Assembly: GCA_904501775.1 (NCBI GenBank)
Contig: CAJGCJ010000010.1
Span: 1 to 28,788 of the forward strand
DNA from: an uncultured Bacteroidaceae bacterium
GTDB lineage: Bacteria > Bacteroidota > Bacteroidia > Bacteroidales > Bacteroidaceae
Direction: 5' to 3'
Length of the DNA: 28,788 nt
Positions within the stretch are counted from its first letter, which is position 1; each line of letters opens with the position of its first letter. Made by a program: the position numbers and the translations under genes. This document shows positions 9,801 to 17,344 of this stretch, in pieces. The notes beneath the pieces are model-generated. The model was not told the origin of the DNA and searched no databases. It saw only the letters and a program-made list of their open reading frames with translations.

Positions 9801-9937
9801 CATTGATGCTAACCACCTATGTAGAGGGCAACCAAGCTTCTGCAAAGGTCGATGTCTCCAGTCTTGCTGCCGGAACATACATCTATTCGATAAAGACCTC
9901 GAAACAAAAGTTCTTTGGAAAAATAATGATTAAATAA
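6875..9937 (+). CDS. Secreted Asp-box (BNR/sortilin-like) beta-propeller protein with PKD-like domain and T9SS C-terminal domain
   Basis: This 1020-residue protein is of unknown function and probably surface-bound or secreted. Residues 1-26 are a signal peptide ending LCA-DD. A short conserved N-terminal region (about 45-140) is shared with the next gene. Residues of about 145-835 carry eight Asp-boxes (S/T-x-D-x-G-x-T/S-W/F), for example TTDKGVTW (200), SIDGGDTW (244), SDDGGISW (338), SKDAGNTW (399) and TFDGGASW (739), as in sortilin/VPS10-type propellers. Residues of about 855-928 are PKD-like (WQWSFSP, NPGKYDVTLTV). The last ~70 residues end in GTYIYSIKTSKQKFFGKIMIK-like strands typical of type A T9SS sorting domains. 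It is the first of four closely spaced genes (9 bp to the next). No sialidase catalytic residues were recognised, so binding rather than hydrolysis is likelier. Confidence 0.85.
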   Translation: MIGKMCIGIRLLLVLLVLNSVQPLCADDNKNERCYDIASADSIQLYAPYMAEPLPPNAPLWMKGIADSPGEVNFYEMQRLFNEWTSQNVDARVKTLEYKQAVNFYRRWMSAHRKYVAPDGTISLPTIEEYAAEIDGINRRVAAGDEEPVWRNIGPNNTYQNSNGTVKRKDSQVCVFRIAVSLSDSATLYCGTESGVVFKTTDKGVTWKPCAPQHVFGGSIYSIAIDPYDKNTVYVGGGPWLWKSIDGGDTWKRCAGITDRVNSIRISPDDTQYVTVTTGAARNPSDGSGFFISLDGGESFSCTLHGVCFDHELQPGNPNRIYLIRRETAGPWAYFYISDDGGISWQQRELPVYSVICGRLAVSEAPGGEEYVYALTTSDSWGYDSGPQGGKGAPSVLLSKDAGNTWVDKTVDKGGTHWDNTFSPILDASGGQGFFDMMIGASSKNPAHVLFGLCSLYRSTEEGTCNYRNHGIGGYQRSDWMHCDIQDIAVHPCGDTWICNDGGIKYSDDFFETMGEDRYQGIYASDYQGLGVGWNEDVMAAGRWHNGDVVHAATYGEGNSLHVGGVEIATGYVMRSNPWKVYFTDASTRIMPREMDGTVGEDYKTWFSDKKPYEALRINGEIATDPRYALKVFLQDMTNPQEGYLSFDEGASFQKVFDSEGEEFYNYEFSRSNPDILYIIGQYNLWRSDDGGLTFEVCAAQPFPDLDYNMHYLRVVVDPNDENHLLVICNDVPGAVRETFDGGASWSNFDVGSLADRRIHQIILVGDEYNSTYVTSYDGASVYFRDNTMSDFIDYSAGLNPGARISKVVPFYKDGLLRMATDQGLWEAPLYHRDFLPVPQPMALNLGSGNLTVNPRKEVQFDSYSIARYDEDTEWQWSFSPQPEYVSNANVRNPKVIFSNPGKYDVTLTVTTSAGTNSRTIKNMITIDGETAIDSLSFVGEVGVIENVLESSEPLYVVTTGLDESACFTIHNMRGALMLTTYVEGNQASAKVDVSSLAAGTYIYSIKTSKQKFFGKIMIK

Positions 9938-9946
9938 TATTCTATT

Positions 9947-12900
9947 ATGATAAGAAAGAAATTACATACAGCAATAATATGTGTTTCTCTGATGGCCATT
10001 AACGCAGTACAGGCTGTTGAGCATGGCGATTCACTGTTTACACCATACAAACTGAATTATCTTCCCTATGGCGCGCCTGCATGGATGGCACAGCTTGAAT
10101 CACCCAATGGGCTCGATTACAATGCGATGGTAGACAGCTTCAACCATTATCTGAACATTACCCCGGGAGCACGCCGAAAGAGTCCCGAAACTAAGCAGGT
10201 GGTGAACCACTTCCGACGTTTTCAAAAAGCATATTCGCGTTTTGTGCAACGTGATGGAAAGATAAGGCTGCCCAAGGCGCAAAGATACCACAGCGAGATT
10301 GAGTCTACTGCCAAAGAGATTGAATTCATGCGCTCGAGGAAGCGCACTGCTGCAAATGTCGAGGGTAGTACAACTGCTCCATGGAAGGTTATTTCTCCCG
10401 TGGTGACATACGACTACCTGAACAAGACGGTCAGCCCTGCACAATCAAATATACAGCGATTCAAGGCTTCGCGATCGAACCCCGATGTCCTGTATTGCGG
10501 CTCCGAAACAGGTCTTATCTTTAAAACTACCGACAAAGGCGAGTCATGGACTCCTTGTGGCGGTGGTGAATGGATGTCTGGAGAGATAACAACTGTCGAT
10601 GTCAGTTCAACCAATCACAACAGAGTGCTTATCGGTGGCGGTGCTACTTTTTGGTTGAGTGACGATGGAGGCGATTCATGGCGGAACATAACACCGCAGA
10701 AGAGCACCTATGCCCGTACAAATGTTGCGTTGTTCAATCCGGCTAACGACCAAGAAATACTTGCAGGCGACAGGGCACAGCTATGGCGTAGCGTGGATGG
10801 TGGTGATTCATGGCAGAAAGTGCTTGACGGTTTGGTGTTCGATATACGTATCTCGCATCATAATCCGCAGGTATGCTATGCAGCAGTGGAGCAGGATAAC
10901 AGTGTGAAACTCTACAAGAGTGTAAACGGCGGTGCCGACTGGACTATGCTCGATACGGGCAACGAGCCTCTTATAAGTGCGCGAATAGGCCTTAGTGAGG
11001 CTCCCGGTGCAGCCGATTATGTATATATGTGGGCTTGTCGCAGAAATCATCTGTCGCGTCCCGGTCCTCTATTCTTCAGTGGCCCCCCACTCCTATACAA
11101 GAGTATCGACGGAGGTGCTACCTTTACGGTTACCGACCCGGTTGAGCAGATGGAGGCTGTAGACAAGAACGGTGGTCAGGGATATTACGACCTCGTATGC
11201 GTCGCATCGGCAACCGACCCCGAGACAATTCTGGTAGGTATAATACAGCTCTACCGCTCTACCGACGGCGGTAAGACCTTGCAGAATATAGGCGGTTATT
11301 ACGGCCGTTTCGACCTGCATTGTGATATGCAGTGCATACAGACAAACGGAGTGAATGATACATGGCTCTCTACAGACGGTGGTATGATATACAGCAGTGA
11401 CTTCTTTGAGTCGGATGCCCGGCCGCGTCTGCGTGGACTCTATGCATCAGAGATGTGGGGATTCGATCAGGGATGGAATGAGGATGTTATGGTTGGTGGT
11501 CGTAACCATAACGGAAATATGTCGCAGATGGACAGGTACAATGGCGTGTCGTTATATATGCGAGGCTCGGAACGCCCCACCGGCTATATCTTCCTTTCCA
11601 ATCCGCGTAAGGTGGCTTTCAGTGATTCGGAGAACGTTATTATGCCCGATGACTGGCGTGAAGACTTTGTCCCGTTCCTCGACTTCTGGACCTATCCGAA
11701 AGAGTCGTCGCAGCATGGTATCGGTTTTGAGTTTGACCCCCGATATGCGCAGAGCTTTTATATAGTGCAGGGCAGTAGCGACGAAGAGCATAAGACTCTA
11801 TGGTGCACGCACGACGACGGTGCTTCATTCTCGTCGGTATATACTTTCGACAAGCCTATAAGCTCAATTGCGGTTTCACGCTCCAATCCCAATAAGATAA
11901 TAGCATCTACTTGGGGGCGCATCTTCTATTCATTGGATGCCGGAGCAACCTTCGAAGAGTATGATATTCCCGAAGAGATGACGTATTCAATAACTTATAA
12001 GTTGGCAATACATCCCATGAACGAAGATGAGATATGGTTGAGTGACGGCAATGCCGGAGGCTTTTGGCGCACCACTGACAATGGCAAGAATTGGGAACTG
12101 ATTGACGAGGGACTTACATTTGCCAATTGGGAAGGTAATACCGAAAAACACCAGGTGGGACGTTTCTTCCTTACCGGAAATGACAAAAATGCCGCGTATG
12201 CAATAGCATATACCCTTGGATACCTTAACGAGACTTATACAACAGCCCGCGGACGTGTCTTGTATCGCGATGACACAACCAACGGTTGGGTCGATTATAG
12301 CGAGGGCCTGCCGAAGGTCGTAAATCTCAATCGTATGTTGCCGTTCTATAAAGAGGGTGTTATACGTCTTGCAACGAACAATGGAATATGGGAGCGTGCA
12401 CTTGTTGACAGTGATTTCAAACCCATTGCGCAGCCTATAATATTGAATGCAGGTTCGGGTGACAATACATCTCCTGACTATCCGCGTGTGATAGAATTGG
12501 ATAGCTACAGCATCGTTAATCAGAATGGTGCGTCGTGGCAGTGGGAGATAAATCCCAAGCCTCTCTCTATCGACTCATACAACATACGCAATCCGAAGAT
12601 AACTATAGAGCCTGACCAGACATATGACATATCGCTCACCGTTACTACAGAGGCCGGTAGCGATACCAGATGCATTAAAGAAATGATAAAGGGCACAAAG
12701 CCTGTTCCCGATGCGACTGATGTCGACAAGATAGATGAAAAGAGAAAGGATATATTGTTGCAGTCGGGGAATGTGGTGGCAAAGGGTGATGAATTTGTCT
12801 TTGTTGCGCAGAATCTTGTAGGCAGTGTACGATTGAAACTCTTCGATTCGAAAGGTAATGTTGTATACGATGTTGTTGAAAAGGAGAGACACCTTGTTGC

Positions 12901-12994
12901 TACACTGCAACTATCGCAAGGTGTATATTTCTATATGGGAACAGACGAGGATGGTTATAGAAAGGTTGGTAAACTGCTTGTAAAAAGCAATTGA
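9947..12994 (+). CDS. Paralogous secreted Asp-box protein with PKD-like domain and probable T9SS C-terminal domain
   Basis: A 1015-residue protein, colinear with its upstream neighbour over its whole length. Residues 1-23 are a signal peptide (ending VQA-VE). Nine Asp-boxes are visible, among them TTDKGESW (194), SDDGGDSW (238), SVDGGDSW (282), SIDGGATF (386), SLDAGATF (662) and TTDNGKNW (709). Shared signatures with the paralogue include LYCG(S/T)E followed by KTTDKG, GGQG(F/Y)(F/Y)D, and GWNEDVM with HNG ten residues later (about 509-522). A PKD-like segment spans about 848-915. The C-terminus has sorting-domain strands (LKLFDSKGNVVYD, LSQGVYFY, KVGKLLVKSN), with two extra residues after the terminal lysine. 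The linker at about 917-935 is rich in Asp and Lys. It lies 9 bp after the first paralogue and just before the TonB receptor; the function is not known. Confidence 0.85.
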   Translation: MIRKKLHTAIICVSLMAINAVQAVEHGDSLFTPYKLNYLPYGAPAWMAQLESPNGLDYNAMVDSFNHYLNITPGARRKSPETKQVVNHFRRFQKAYSRFVQRDGKIRLPKAQRYHSEIESTAKEIEFMRSRKRTAANVEGSTTAPWKVISPVVTYDYLNKTVSPAQSNIQRFKASRSNPDVLYCGSETGLIFKTTDKGESWTPCGGGEWMSGEITTVDVSSTNHNRVLIGGGATFWLSDDGGDSWRNITPQKSTYARTNVALFNPANDQEILAGDRAQLWRSVDGGDSWQKVLDGLVFDIRISHHNPQVCYAAVEQDNSVKLYKSVNGGADWTMLDTGNEPLISARIGLSEAPGAADYVYMWACRRNHLSRPGPLFFSGPPLLYKSIDGGATFTVTDPVEQMEAVDKNGGQGYYDLVCVASATDPETILVGIIQLYRSTDGGKTLQNIGGYYGRFDLHCDMQCIQTNGVNDTWLSTDGGMIYSSDFFESDARPRLRGLYASEMWGFDQGWNEDVMVGGRNHNGNMSQMDRYNGVSLYMRGSERPTGYIFLSNPRKVAFSDSENVIMPDDWREDFVPFLDFWTYPKESSQHGIGFEFDPRYAQSFYIVQGSSDEEHKTLWCTHDDGASFSSVYTFDKPISSIAVSRSNPNKIIASTWGRIFYSLDAGATFEEYDIPEEMTYSITYKLAIHPMNEDEIWLSDGNAGGFWRTTDNGKNWELIDEGLTFANWEGNTEKHQVGRFFLTGNDKNAAYAIAYTLGYLNETYTTARGRVLYRDDTTNGWVDYSEGLPKVVNLNRMLPFYKEGVIRLATNNGIWERALVDSDFKPIAQPIILNAGSGDNTSPDYPRVIELDSYSIVNQNGASWQWEINPKPLSIDSYNIRNPKITIEPDQTYDISLTVTTEAGSDTRCIKEMIKGTKPVPDATDVDKIDEKRKDILLQSGNVVAKGDEFVFVAQNLVGSVRLKLFDSKGNVVYDVVEKERHLVATLQLSQGVYFYMGTDEDGYRKVGKLLVKSN

Positions 12995-13004
12995 CGGTTG
13001 AGTG

Positions 13005-15209
13005 ATGAAAAGAGTCAGGCTGTTATATATGTTTCTGTTGATTTCTGTTGTGGCATCATCGCAAGATGCCCGGCACTCCTTTTTACCCGAATTTGTTGTT
13101 GCGGGTAACAGATGGAGCAGTAACAGTGGGACTTTGCCTGTGAGGATAAACTGCATCACTTTTGATGAATGGAACGTGTATAACCCACAGACTGCAGCCG
13201 ATATGTTGGCTCTTACGGGCGAGGTGTTCATGCAAAAGAGTCAGTATGGCGGTGGCAGTCCCATGATACGTGGCTTTGCTGCCAACAGGCTGCTGTACAG
13301 TGTCGATGGGGTAAGGATGAACAGTGCCATATTCAGGGGCGGCAATTTGCAGAATGTGATTTCGATAGACCCATTCGCAGTCTTATCAACCGAGGTGCTT
13401 TTCGGTCCCGGTGCTGTCAGTTATGGCAGTGATGCAATAGGCGGTACAATGGTGTTCAATACATTGCGGGCACGTCCTGTTGCAAAAGGTGTTGATTTTA
13501 CAGGCTCGGCAACGGTGCGTACTGCATCGGCATCGAGTGAGAAGACAGGGCACATACATTTTGGTGTGGGGCTTGAAAGATGGGCTTTCCTGTCGAGTCT
13601 TACTTACTCGTCATATGGCGACCTTAAGCAGGGGACACATGGCCCCGACAAGTATATAATGCCATATATAGTGATTCCCGAATATAAATTCGGTGGTAAA
13701 GTGAGCGACCGTGTCATGATGAATAGTGACGAACGCAGGCAGTCGCCAAGTGCATATTCACAACTCAATCTTATGCAGAAGGTGCGTTTTGTACCTTCAC
13801 CCCGTTGGGACTTTGAATATGCATTCCATTTCAGCGAAACATCGCACTATGCCCGATACGACCGTCACCAGCGTATGAAGAGTGGCAAGCCACGATATGC
13901 CCAATGGGATTATGGCCCTCAGTTGTGGGTGATGAATCATCTTCGTGTTGAACATTCGGACAACTCTCTGATGTACGATTCGTTGCATCTGAATATGGCT
14001 TTGCAACGTTTTGAAGAGAGTCGCATCAGCCGCGAATTCAACAGCGCATTATGTGAGAACCAAGCTGAAAAGGTTGATGCGTGGAGTGTGAATATTGACT
14101 TCAGAAAGAGCCTGCATAGTGATGTGTACATGATGTATGGAACAGAGTTCGTGCAGAATAACGTGCATTCGACAGGGGTGTCAACAGATGTTACAACCCT
14201 TGAGAAAAACAGAATGGCAGCACGTTACCCCGATGCCGAGTGGTATAGTTACGGTATTTATGCACAGTGCAATTGGGCAATTACAGATGCTGTGAACCTT
14301 GCCGCCGGTGTGCGGTACAACATGTATCAGATAGATAGTGACTTCTCGGATGTAGGTTATGAAATTCCTTTTGATGACAGGCAAAAGAGCAGTGCCGGCA
14401 GTATATGCGGTAACATAGGTCTTAATTGGCGTCCTCTTCCGGGTTGGATATTCTGTGTGAACTATGCAAGGGGATTCCGTGCTCCCAATGTTGATGACAT
14501 GGGTAAACTGTTCGACAGTGCTGAAGGCTGTGTCACTGTTCCCAATCCGGCCCTTAAACCCGAGTATGCCGATAATGTTGAGGTTGGAGTTGAAAAGCGT
14601 TTTGCCCATTTTATGAAATTGCACCTTTCGGCCTATTATACCTATCTTGACGATGCGATTGTGCGCCGCAATTTTATATTTAACGGAAGTCCTGTAATCA
14701 ATTATCAAGGCAATGAGTGCAGGGTGCAGGCATTGCAGAATGCCTCGCATGCCAAGGTGTGGGGTGCGCAGATGGCTGTAAATGTCACTCCTGCTAAGAA
14801 TATTTATATTGACGGAAATGTGAATTTTCAGCGTGGACGCGAAGAGCTCGACAATGGCGAAACTTCTCCTTCGCGTCATGCAGCACCTCTCTTCGGACGC
14901 GTGGCTATAGGATATCGTTGCGGAAAATTGACTGCAGAGCTCTTCACTGCCTTTCAGGATGAGTGCAGTGCCGACGATATGCCTGCTGAGGAGCGTGACA
15001 AGAGTGAGTTCTATGCTCTTGATACCGATGGTAAGGTCTATTCACCGTCGTGGCAGACATTCAACGTGCGTATCTCATATAATATGGATGACAATATGCA
15101 ATTGAATGCAACAGTCGAGAATATAACGGACAGGCGTTATCGTCCCTATGGCAGCGGAATAAGTGCTGCAGGACGCAATCTGACAGCAAGTTTAACATAT
15201 ACATTATAA
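13005..15209 (+). CDS. TonB-dependent outer-membrane receptor, siderophore/heme type
   Basis: A 734-residue active-transport porin. ATG at 13005 was chosen over the in-frame GTG at 13002, since both give the same signal peptide (MKRVRLLYMFLLISVVASSQ). There is no carboxypeptidase-like N-terminal extension and no SusD partner nearby, so it is not a SusC glycan porin. The plug spans about 50-155 (MIRGFAANRLLYSVDGVRM, GPGAVSYGSDAIGG). The barrel follows and closes with NITDRRYRPYGSGISAAGRNL and a terminal aromatic-rich strand. FRAP (491-494) and NPALKPE (514-520) match the heme/hemoglobin-receptor signature, but the histidine usually found between these blocks is absent. A TonB box is not obvious; FLPEFVVAG near 26-34 is the best candidate. 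It starts 10 bp after the second Asp-box gene. The ligand is uncertain. Confidence 0.9.
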   Translation: MKRVRLLYMFLLISVVASSQDARHSFLPEFVVAGNRWSSNSGTLPVRINCITFDEWNVYNPQTAADMLALTGEVFMQKSQYGGGSPMIRGFAANRLLYSVDGVRMNSAIFRGGNLQNVISIDPFAVLSTEVLFGPGAVSYGSDAIGGTMVFNTLRARPVAKGVDFTGSATVRTASASSEKTGHIHFGVGLERWAFLSSLTYSSYGDLKQGTHGPDKYIMPYIVIPEYKFGGKVSDRVMMNSDERRQSPSAYSQLNLMQKVRFVPSPRWDFEYAFHFSETSHYARYDRHQRMKSGKPRYAQWDYGPQLWVMNHLRVEHSDNSLMYDSLHLNMALQRFEESRISREFNSALCENQAEKVDAWSVNIDFRKSLHSDVYMMYGTEFVQNNVHSTGVSTDVTTLEKNRMAARYPDAEWYSYGIYAQCNWAITDAVNLAAGVRYNMYQIDSDFSDVGYEIPFDDRQKSSAGSICGNIGLNWRPLPGWIFCVNYARGFRAPNVDDMGKLFDSAEGCVTVPNPALKPEYADNVEVGVEKRFAHFMKLHLSAYYTYLDDAIVRRNFIFNGSPVINYQGNECRVQALQNASHAKVWGAQMAVNVTPAKNIYIDGNVNFQRGREELDNGETSPSRHAAPLFGRVAIGYRCGKLTAELFTAFQDECSADDMPAEERDKSEFYALDTDGKVYSPSWQTFNVRISYNMDDNMQLNATVENITDRRYRPYGSGISAAGRNLTASLTYTL

Positions 15210-15231
15210 TGTATTTAAAAAATAGTTTTAT

Positions 15232-16098
15232 ATGCAGACAATTTTAGTGACAGGAGCAAGTGGTTTCGTAGGCAGCAGATTTGTGAAGAGATGGTCGGGT
15301 GAGTATAATATTCTTACTCCATCGCATTCTGAACTTGATATAACCGATGACGTGTCGGTAGAACGCTATTTTCAGATGAATCGTCCAAGCGTGGTTGTGC
15401 ATTTGGCTGCGATTTCAAATACATGGTACTGTGAACAGGACCCCGATTCGAGTTACCGGGTGAATGTCATAGGGGCTGAACGCATCGCCCGTGCAGCTGC
15501 ATCATGTTATGCAAAGTTTATATTCTTCTCGAGCGACCAAGTCTATAATGGCAATCTCGAGTATGGACTGCTCAAAGAGGATATTGCGGTCAATCCCGAG
15601 ACTGTGTATGCCGTTCATAAGTTGGAGGCCGAGAGGAGAATTGCATCGGTGCATCCCGATGCGGTGATTCTGCGCGCAACATGGATGTATGACAAAGCAG
15701 ATGACAAGATGCCTTTACATCCCAATTTTGTATCAAACATAGACCGTGCTGTGAAGGGTGGTGTGAAGTTGCCTGTCTCCATGCGCGAATATCGCGGAAT
15801 AACATGGGTGCGCGAGGTGGTTGAGTTTCTGCCACGAACATTCAGCCTGCCAGCAGGTGTCTATAATTATGGAGCGCAGAACAGATTGAATACCTATGAA
15901 ACGGCATGCTGCTATTTCGAGATGCTTGAGTCTAATTTGCGATGCGATGATATTCTGGTTGCAGATGCAGAGCGTTATCCCAATCACGAACGCAACATAT
16001 CTGTTTCGAACGAAAAGATTTTCAATGTTTCGTGCGGTGCAATCTTCTTCAGCGATACGCTTGATGGTCTCAGGGTATTTCTACAGAAACCGCTGTAA
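15232..16098 (+). CDS. NAD(P)-dependent SDR epimerase/reductase, RmlD-like
   Basis: A 288-residue cytoplasmic short-chain dehydrogenase of the extended type, close in outline to dTDP-4-dehydrorhamnose reductase (RmlD). The nucleotide motif GASGFVG is at 8-14, the catalytic serine region FFSSDQVYNG at 98-107, and the YxxxK pair at Tyr126/Lys130 (YAVHK). The family's VVHLAA strand is at about 54-60. It is the last gene of the four-gene plus-strand unit, 22 bp after the TonB receptor. None of the other rml nucleotide-sugar genes is nearby, so the substrate is open. It converges on the thiamine operon with only 32 bp between stops and no recognisable terminator. Confidence 0.85.
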   Translation: MQTILVTGASGFVGSRFVKRWSGEYNILTPSHSELDITDDVSVERYFQMNRPSVVVHLAAISNTWYCEQDPDSSYRVNVIGAERIARAAASCYAKFIFFSSDQVYNGNLEYGLLKEDIAVNPETVYAVHKLEAERRIASVHPDAVILRATWMYDKADDKMPLHPNFVSNIDRAVKGGVKLPVSMREYRGITWVREVVEFLPRTFSLPAGVYNYGAQNRLNTYETACCYFEMLESNLRCDDILVADAERYPNHERNISVSNEKIFNVSCGAIFFSDTLDGLRVFLQKPL

Positions 16099-16130
16099 GG
16101 GTGGAATCTTGTGTGTATGTCTTGCTCTTC

Positions 16131-16757
16131 TTATTTGTAGTTGACAAATAGGATATATTCCCCATTTGCTGTAATCTCGACATCCTCGTCGGTTGTCTCA
16201 TTGAGTGTCCCCTGCCACCAATTGTTGAAGTCGTAGATGGGATAGCGCAGTCCCTTGCTTGTGAAACCGCTGCCGGTGAAGTTGAAAATGGAAATCTGCT
16301 GTCCCATTTTCAGTTTCAACGATGTGGTCTCCTTGCATGGAATAAACACGCCATAGTCGGTGTACATGCGCACTCTTATCCCCTTGCGAGCATATTCTAA
16401 AAGAAGGCTTATATTGCCTATTGTGTGGTCCTCGCGCTTGCCTGTCGCACCAACAATGGCTATGTTCTTTTTCCCTTGTTCGTGAAGAGATAATACGGCT
16501 TTGGTAAGGTCGTTGTTCTCCTGCTCCGATATGCGTTCTATTATATCGGCATATTTTATACGGTACTCCTCTTTCAGCGAGTCGCCGTCTCCTATTATGA
16601 TGTCGGGTCTATTGCCTTTACTTATATATATATTGGCGCCTCCGTCGCAACATGCAACGTAAGGCGCCTCTTTTAGAACCTGAAGAGGAATCTCTGCTGT
16701 GGGATACTCTCCGTTGGCAAGAACTACAGCGTCTGTCTCTTTAGATATCATTGGCAT
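16131..16757 (-). CDS. thiN: Thiamine pyrophosphokinase
   Basis: It transfers pyrophosphate from ATP to thiamine, giving the active cofactor TDP from imported vitamin. The 208 residues contain the family blocks CCDGGAN (about 36-42), PDIIIGDGDS (51-60) with metal-binding aspartates, ENNDLTKAV (80-88) and GATGKREDHTIGN (103-115). The C-terminal beta-sandwich (about 140-208) binds thiamine. It is the last gene of the riboswitch-controlled unit and overlaps the 3' end of pnuT by 17 bp, so translation is probably coupled. An internal ATG two codons downstream could also serve as start. The role follows from both the motifs and the operon. Confidence 0.93.
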   Translation of the reverse strand: MPMISKETDAVVLANGEYPTAEIPLQVLKEAPYVACCDGGANIYISKGNRPDIIIGDGDSLKEEYRIKYADIIERISEQENNDLTKAVLSLHEQGKKNIAIVGATGKREDHTIGNISLLLEYARKGIRVRMYTDYGVFIPCKETTSLKLKMGQQISIFNFTGSGFTSKGLRYPIYDFNNWWQGTLNETTDEDVEITANGEYILFVNYK

Positions 16758-17334
16758 AGTTTGTCATGAGTTGTTTCCATTTGCGATAGCCAAAGATAGT
16801 AATTATTGCATAAATAAAGTAGAGTACTGCTGTAAAATATAATTCTTTATATACATATAGAATACTGCATGCAAGATCAGCTATGAGCCATACCCACCAC
16901 TGTTCTATGTATTTGCGTGCAAGCATATACATACCTACTATGCCAAGTGCTGTAGTGAATGAGTCTGATATAGGAACATTACTATTGGTAAAGAGCTTAA
17001 GTATAAACCATATTATACCCCATGAAACAAGGAATATCATAGTCAGCTTTATTGCAGTATGGCCTTTTATATGGCTTATTGTCAGTTCTTTGTTGTTGCC
17101 GGCTTTTCCTCTTATTGTAAAATTATAGCGCCATGCAAGCCAACCATACAATGCTATTATAAGATAGTATACGTTTATTCCGAAATCGGCATATAATCCG
17201 GCATTGTAATATATGTACAGATATATGGCAGGCATAATAATGCTTGTTATCCATAGATATATGCTTGCATTATACTCTTGCCACAAATATATAAGACCTA
17301 CAACTGTACCAAGTACCTCTATGTATAGTTCCAT
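16741..17334 (-). CDS. pnuT: PnuC-family inner-membrane thiamine transporter (PnuT type)
   Basis: A 197-residue integral membrane protein with about seven hydrophobic helices, fitting the PnuC vitamin-transporter fold (PF04973). These carriers work by facilitated diffusion, and uptake is driven by phosphorylation of the substrate inside. The family's aromatic substrate-site motifs show as YGWLAWRYN (about 63-71) and QWWVWLIADL (about 145-154). It sits between a TonB receptor (10 bp upstream) and thiamine pyrophosphokinase (17 bp overlap) downstream of a TPP riboswitch. Thiamine is therefore a far better substrate than nicotinamide riboside. The kinase next door would trap the imported vitamin. 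Substrate assignment is by context. Confidence 0.92.
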   Translation of the reverse strand: MELYIEVLGTVVGLIYLWQEYNASIYLWITSIIMPAIYLYIYYNAGLYADFGINVYYLIIALYGWLAWRYNFTIRGKAGNNKELTISHIKGHTAIKLTMIFLVSWGIIWFILKLFTNSNVPISDSFTTALGIVGMYMLARKYIEQWWVWLIADLACSILYVYKELYFTAVLYFIYAIITIFGYRKWKQLMTNYANDI

Positions 17335-17344
17335 CTTTATATTA

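Noticed and set aside
6875..12994. Sialidase (GH33) assignment for the Asp-box proteins
   Set aside because: Asp-boxes occur in many non-enzymatic propellers; the arginine triad and FRIP motif of sialidases were not found.
13002..13004. GTG as the start of the TonB receptor
   Set aside because: An ATG follows immediately in frame and gives the same signal peptide.
14181..14879. 232-codon open frame on the minus strand
   Set aside because: Antisense to the TonB receptor barrel, no signal or domain, and no promoter.
16099..16130. Terminator between the SDR and thiN
   Set aside because: Only an A/T-rich 7-bp inverted repeat overlapping the thiN stop region is present; no G/C stem followed by a T-tract.
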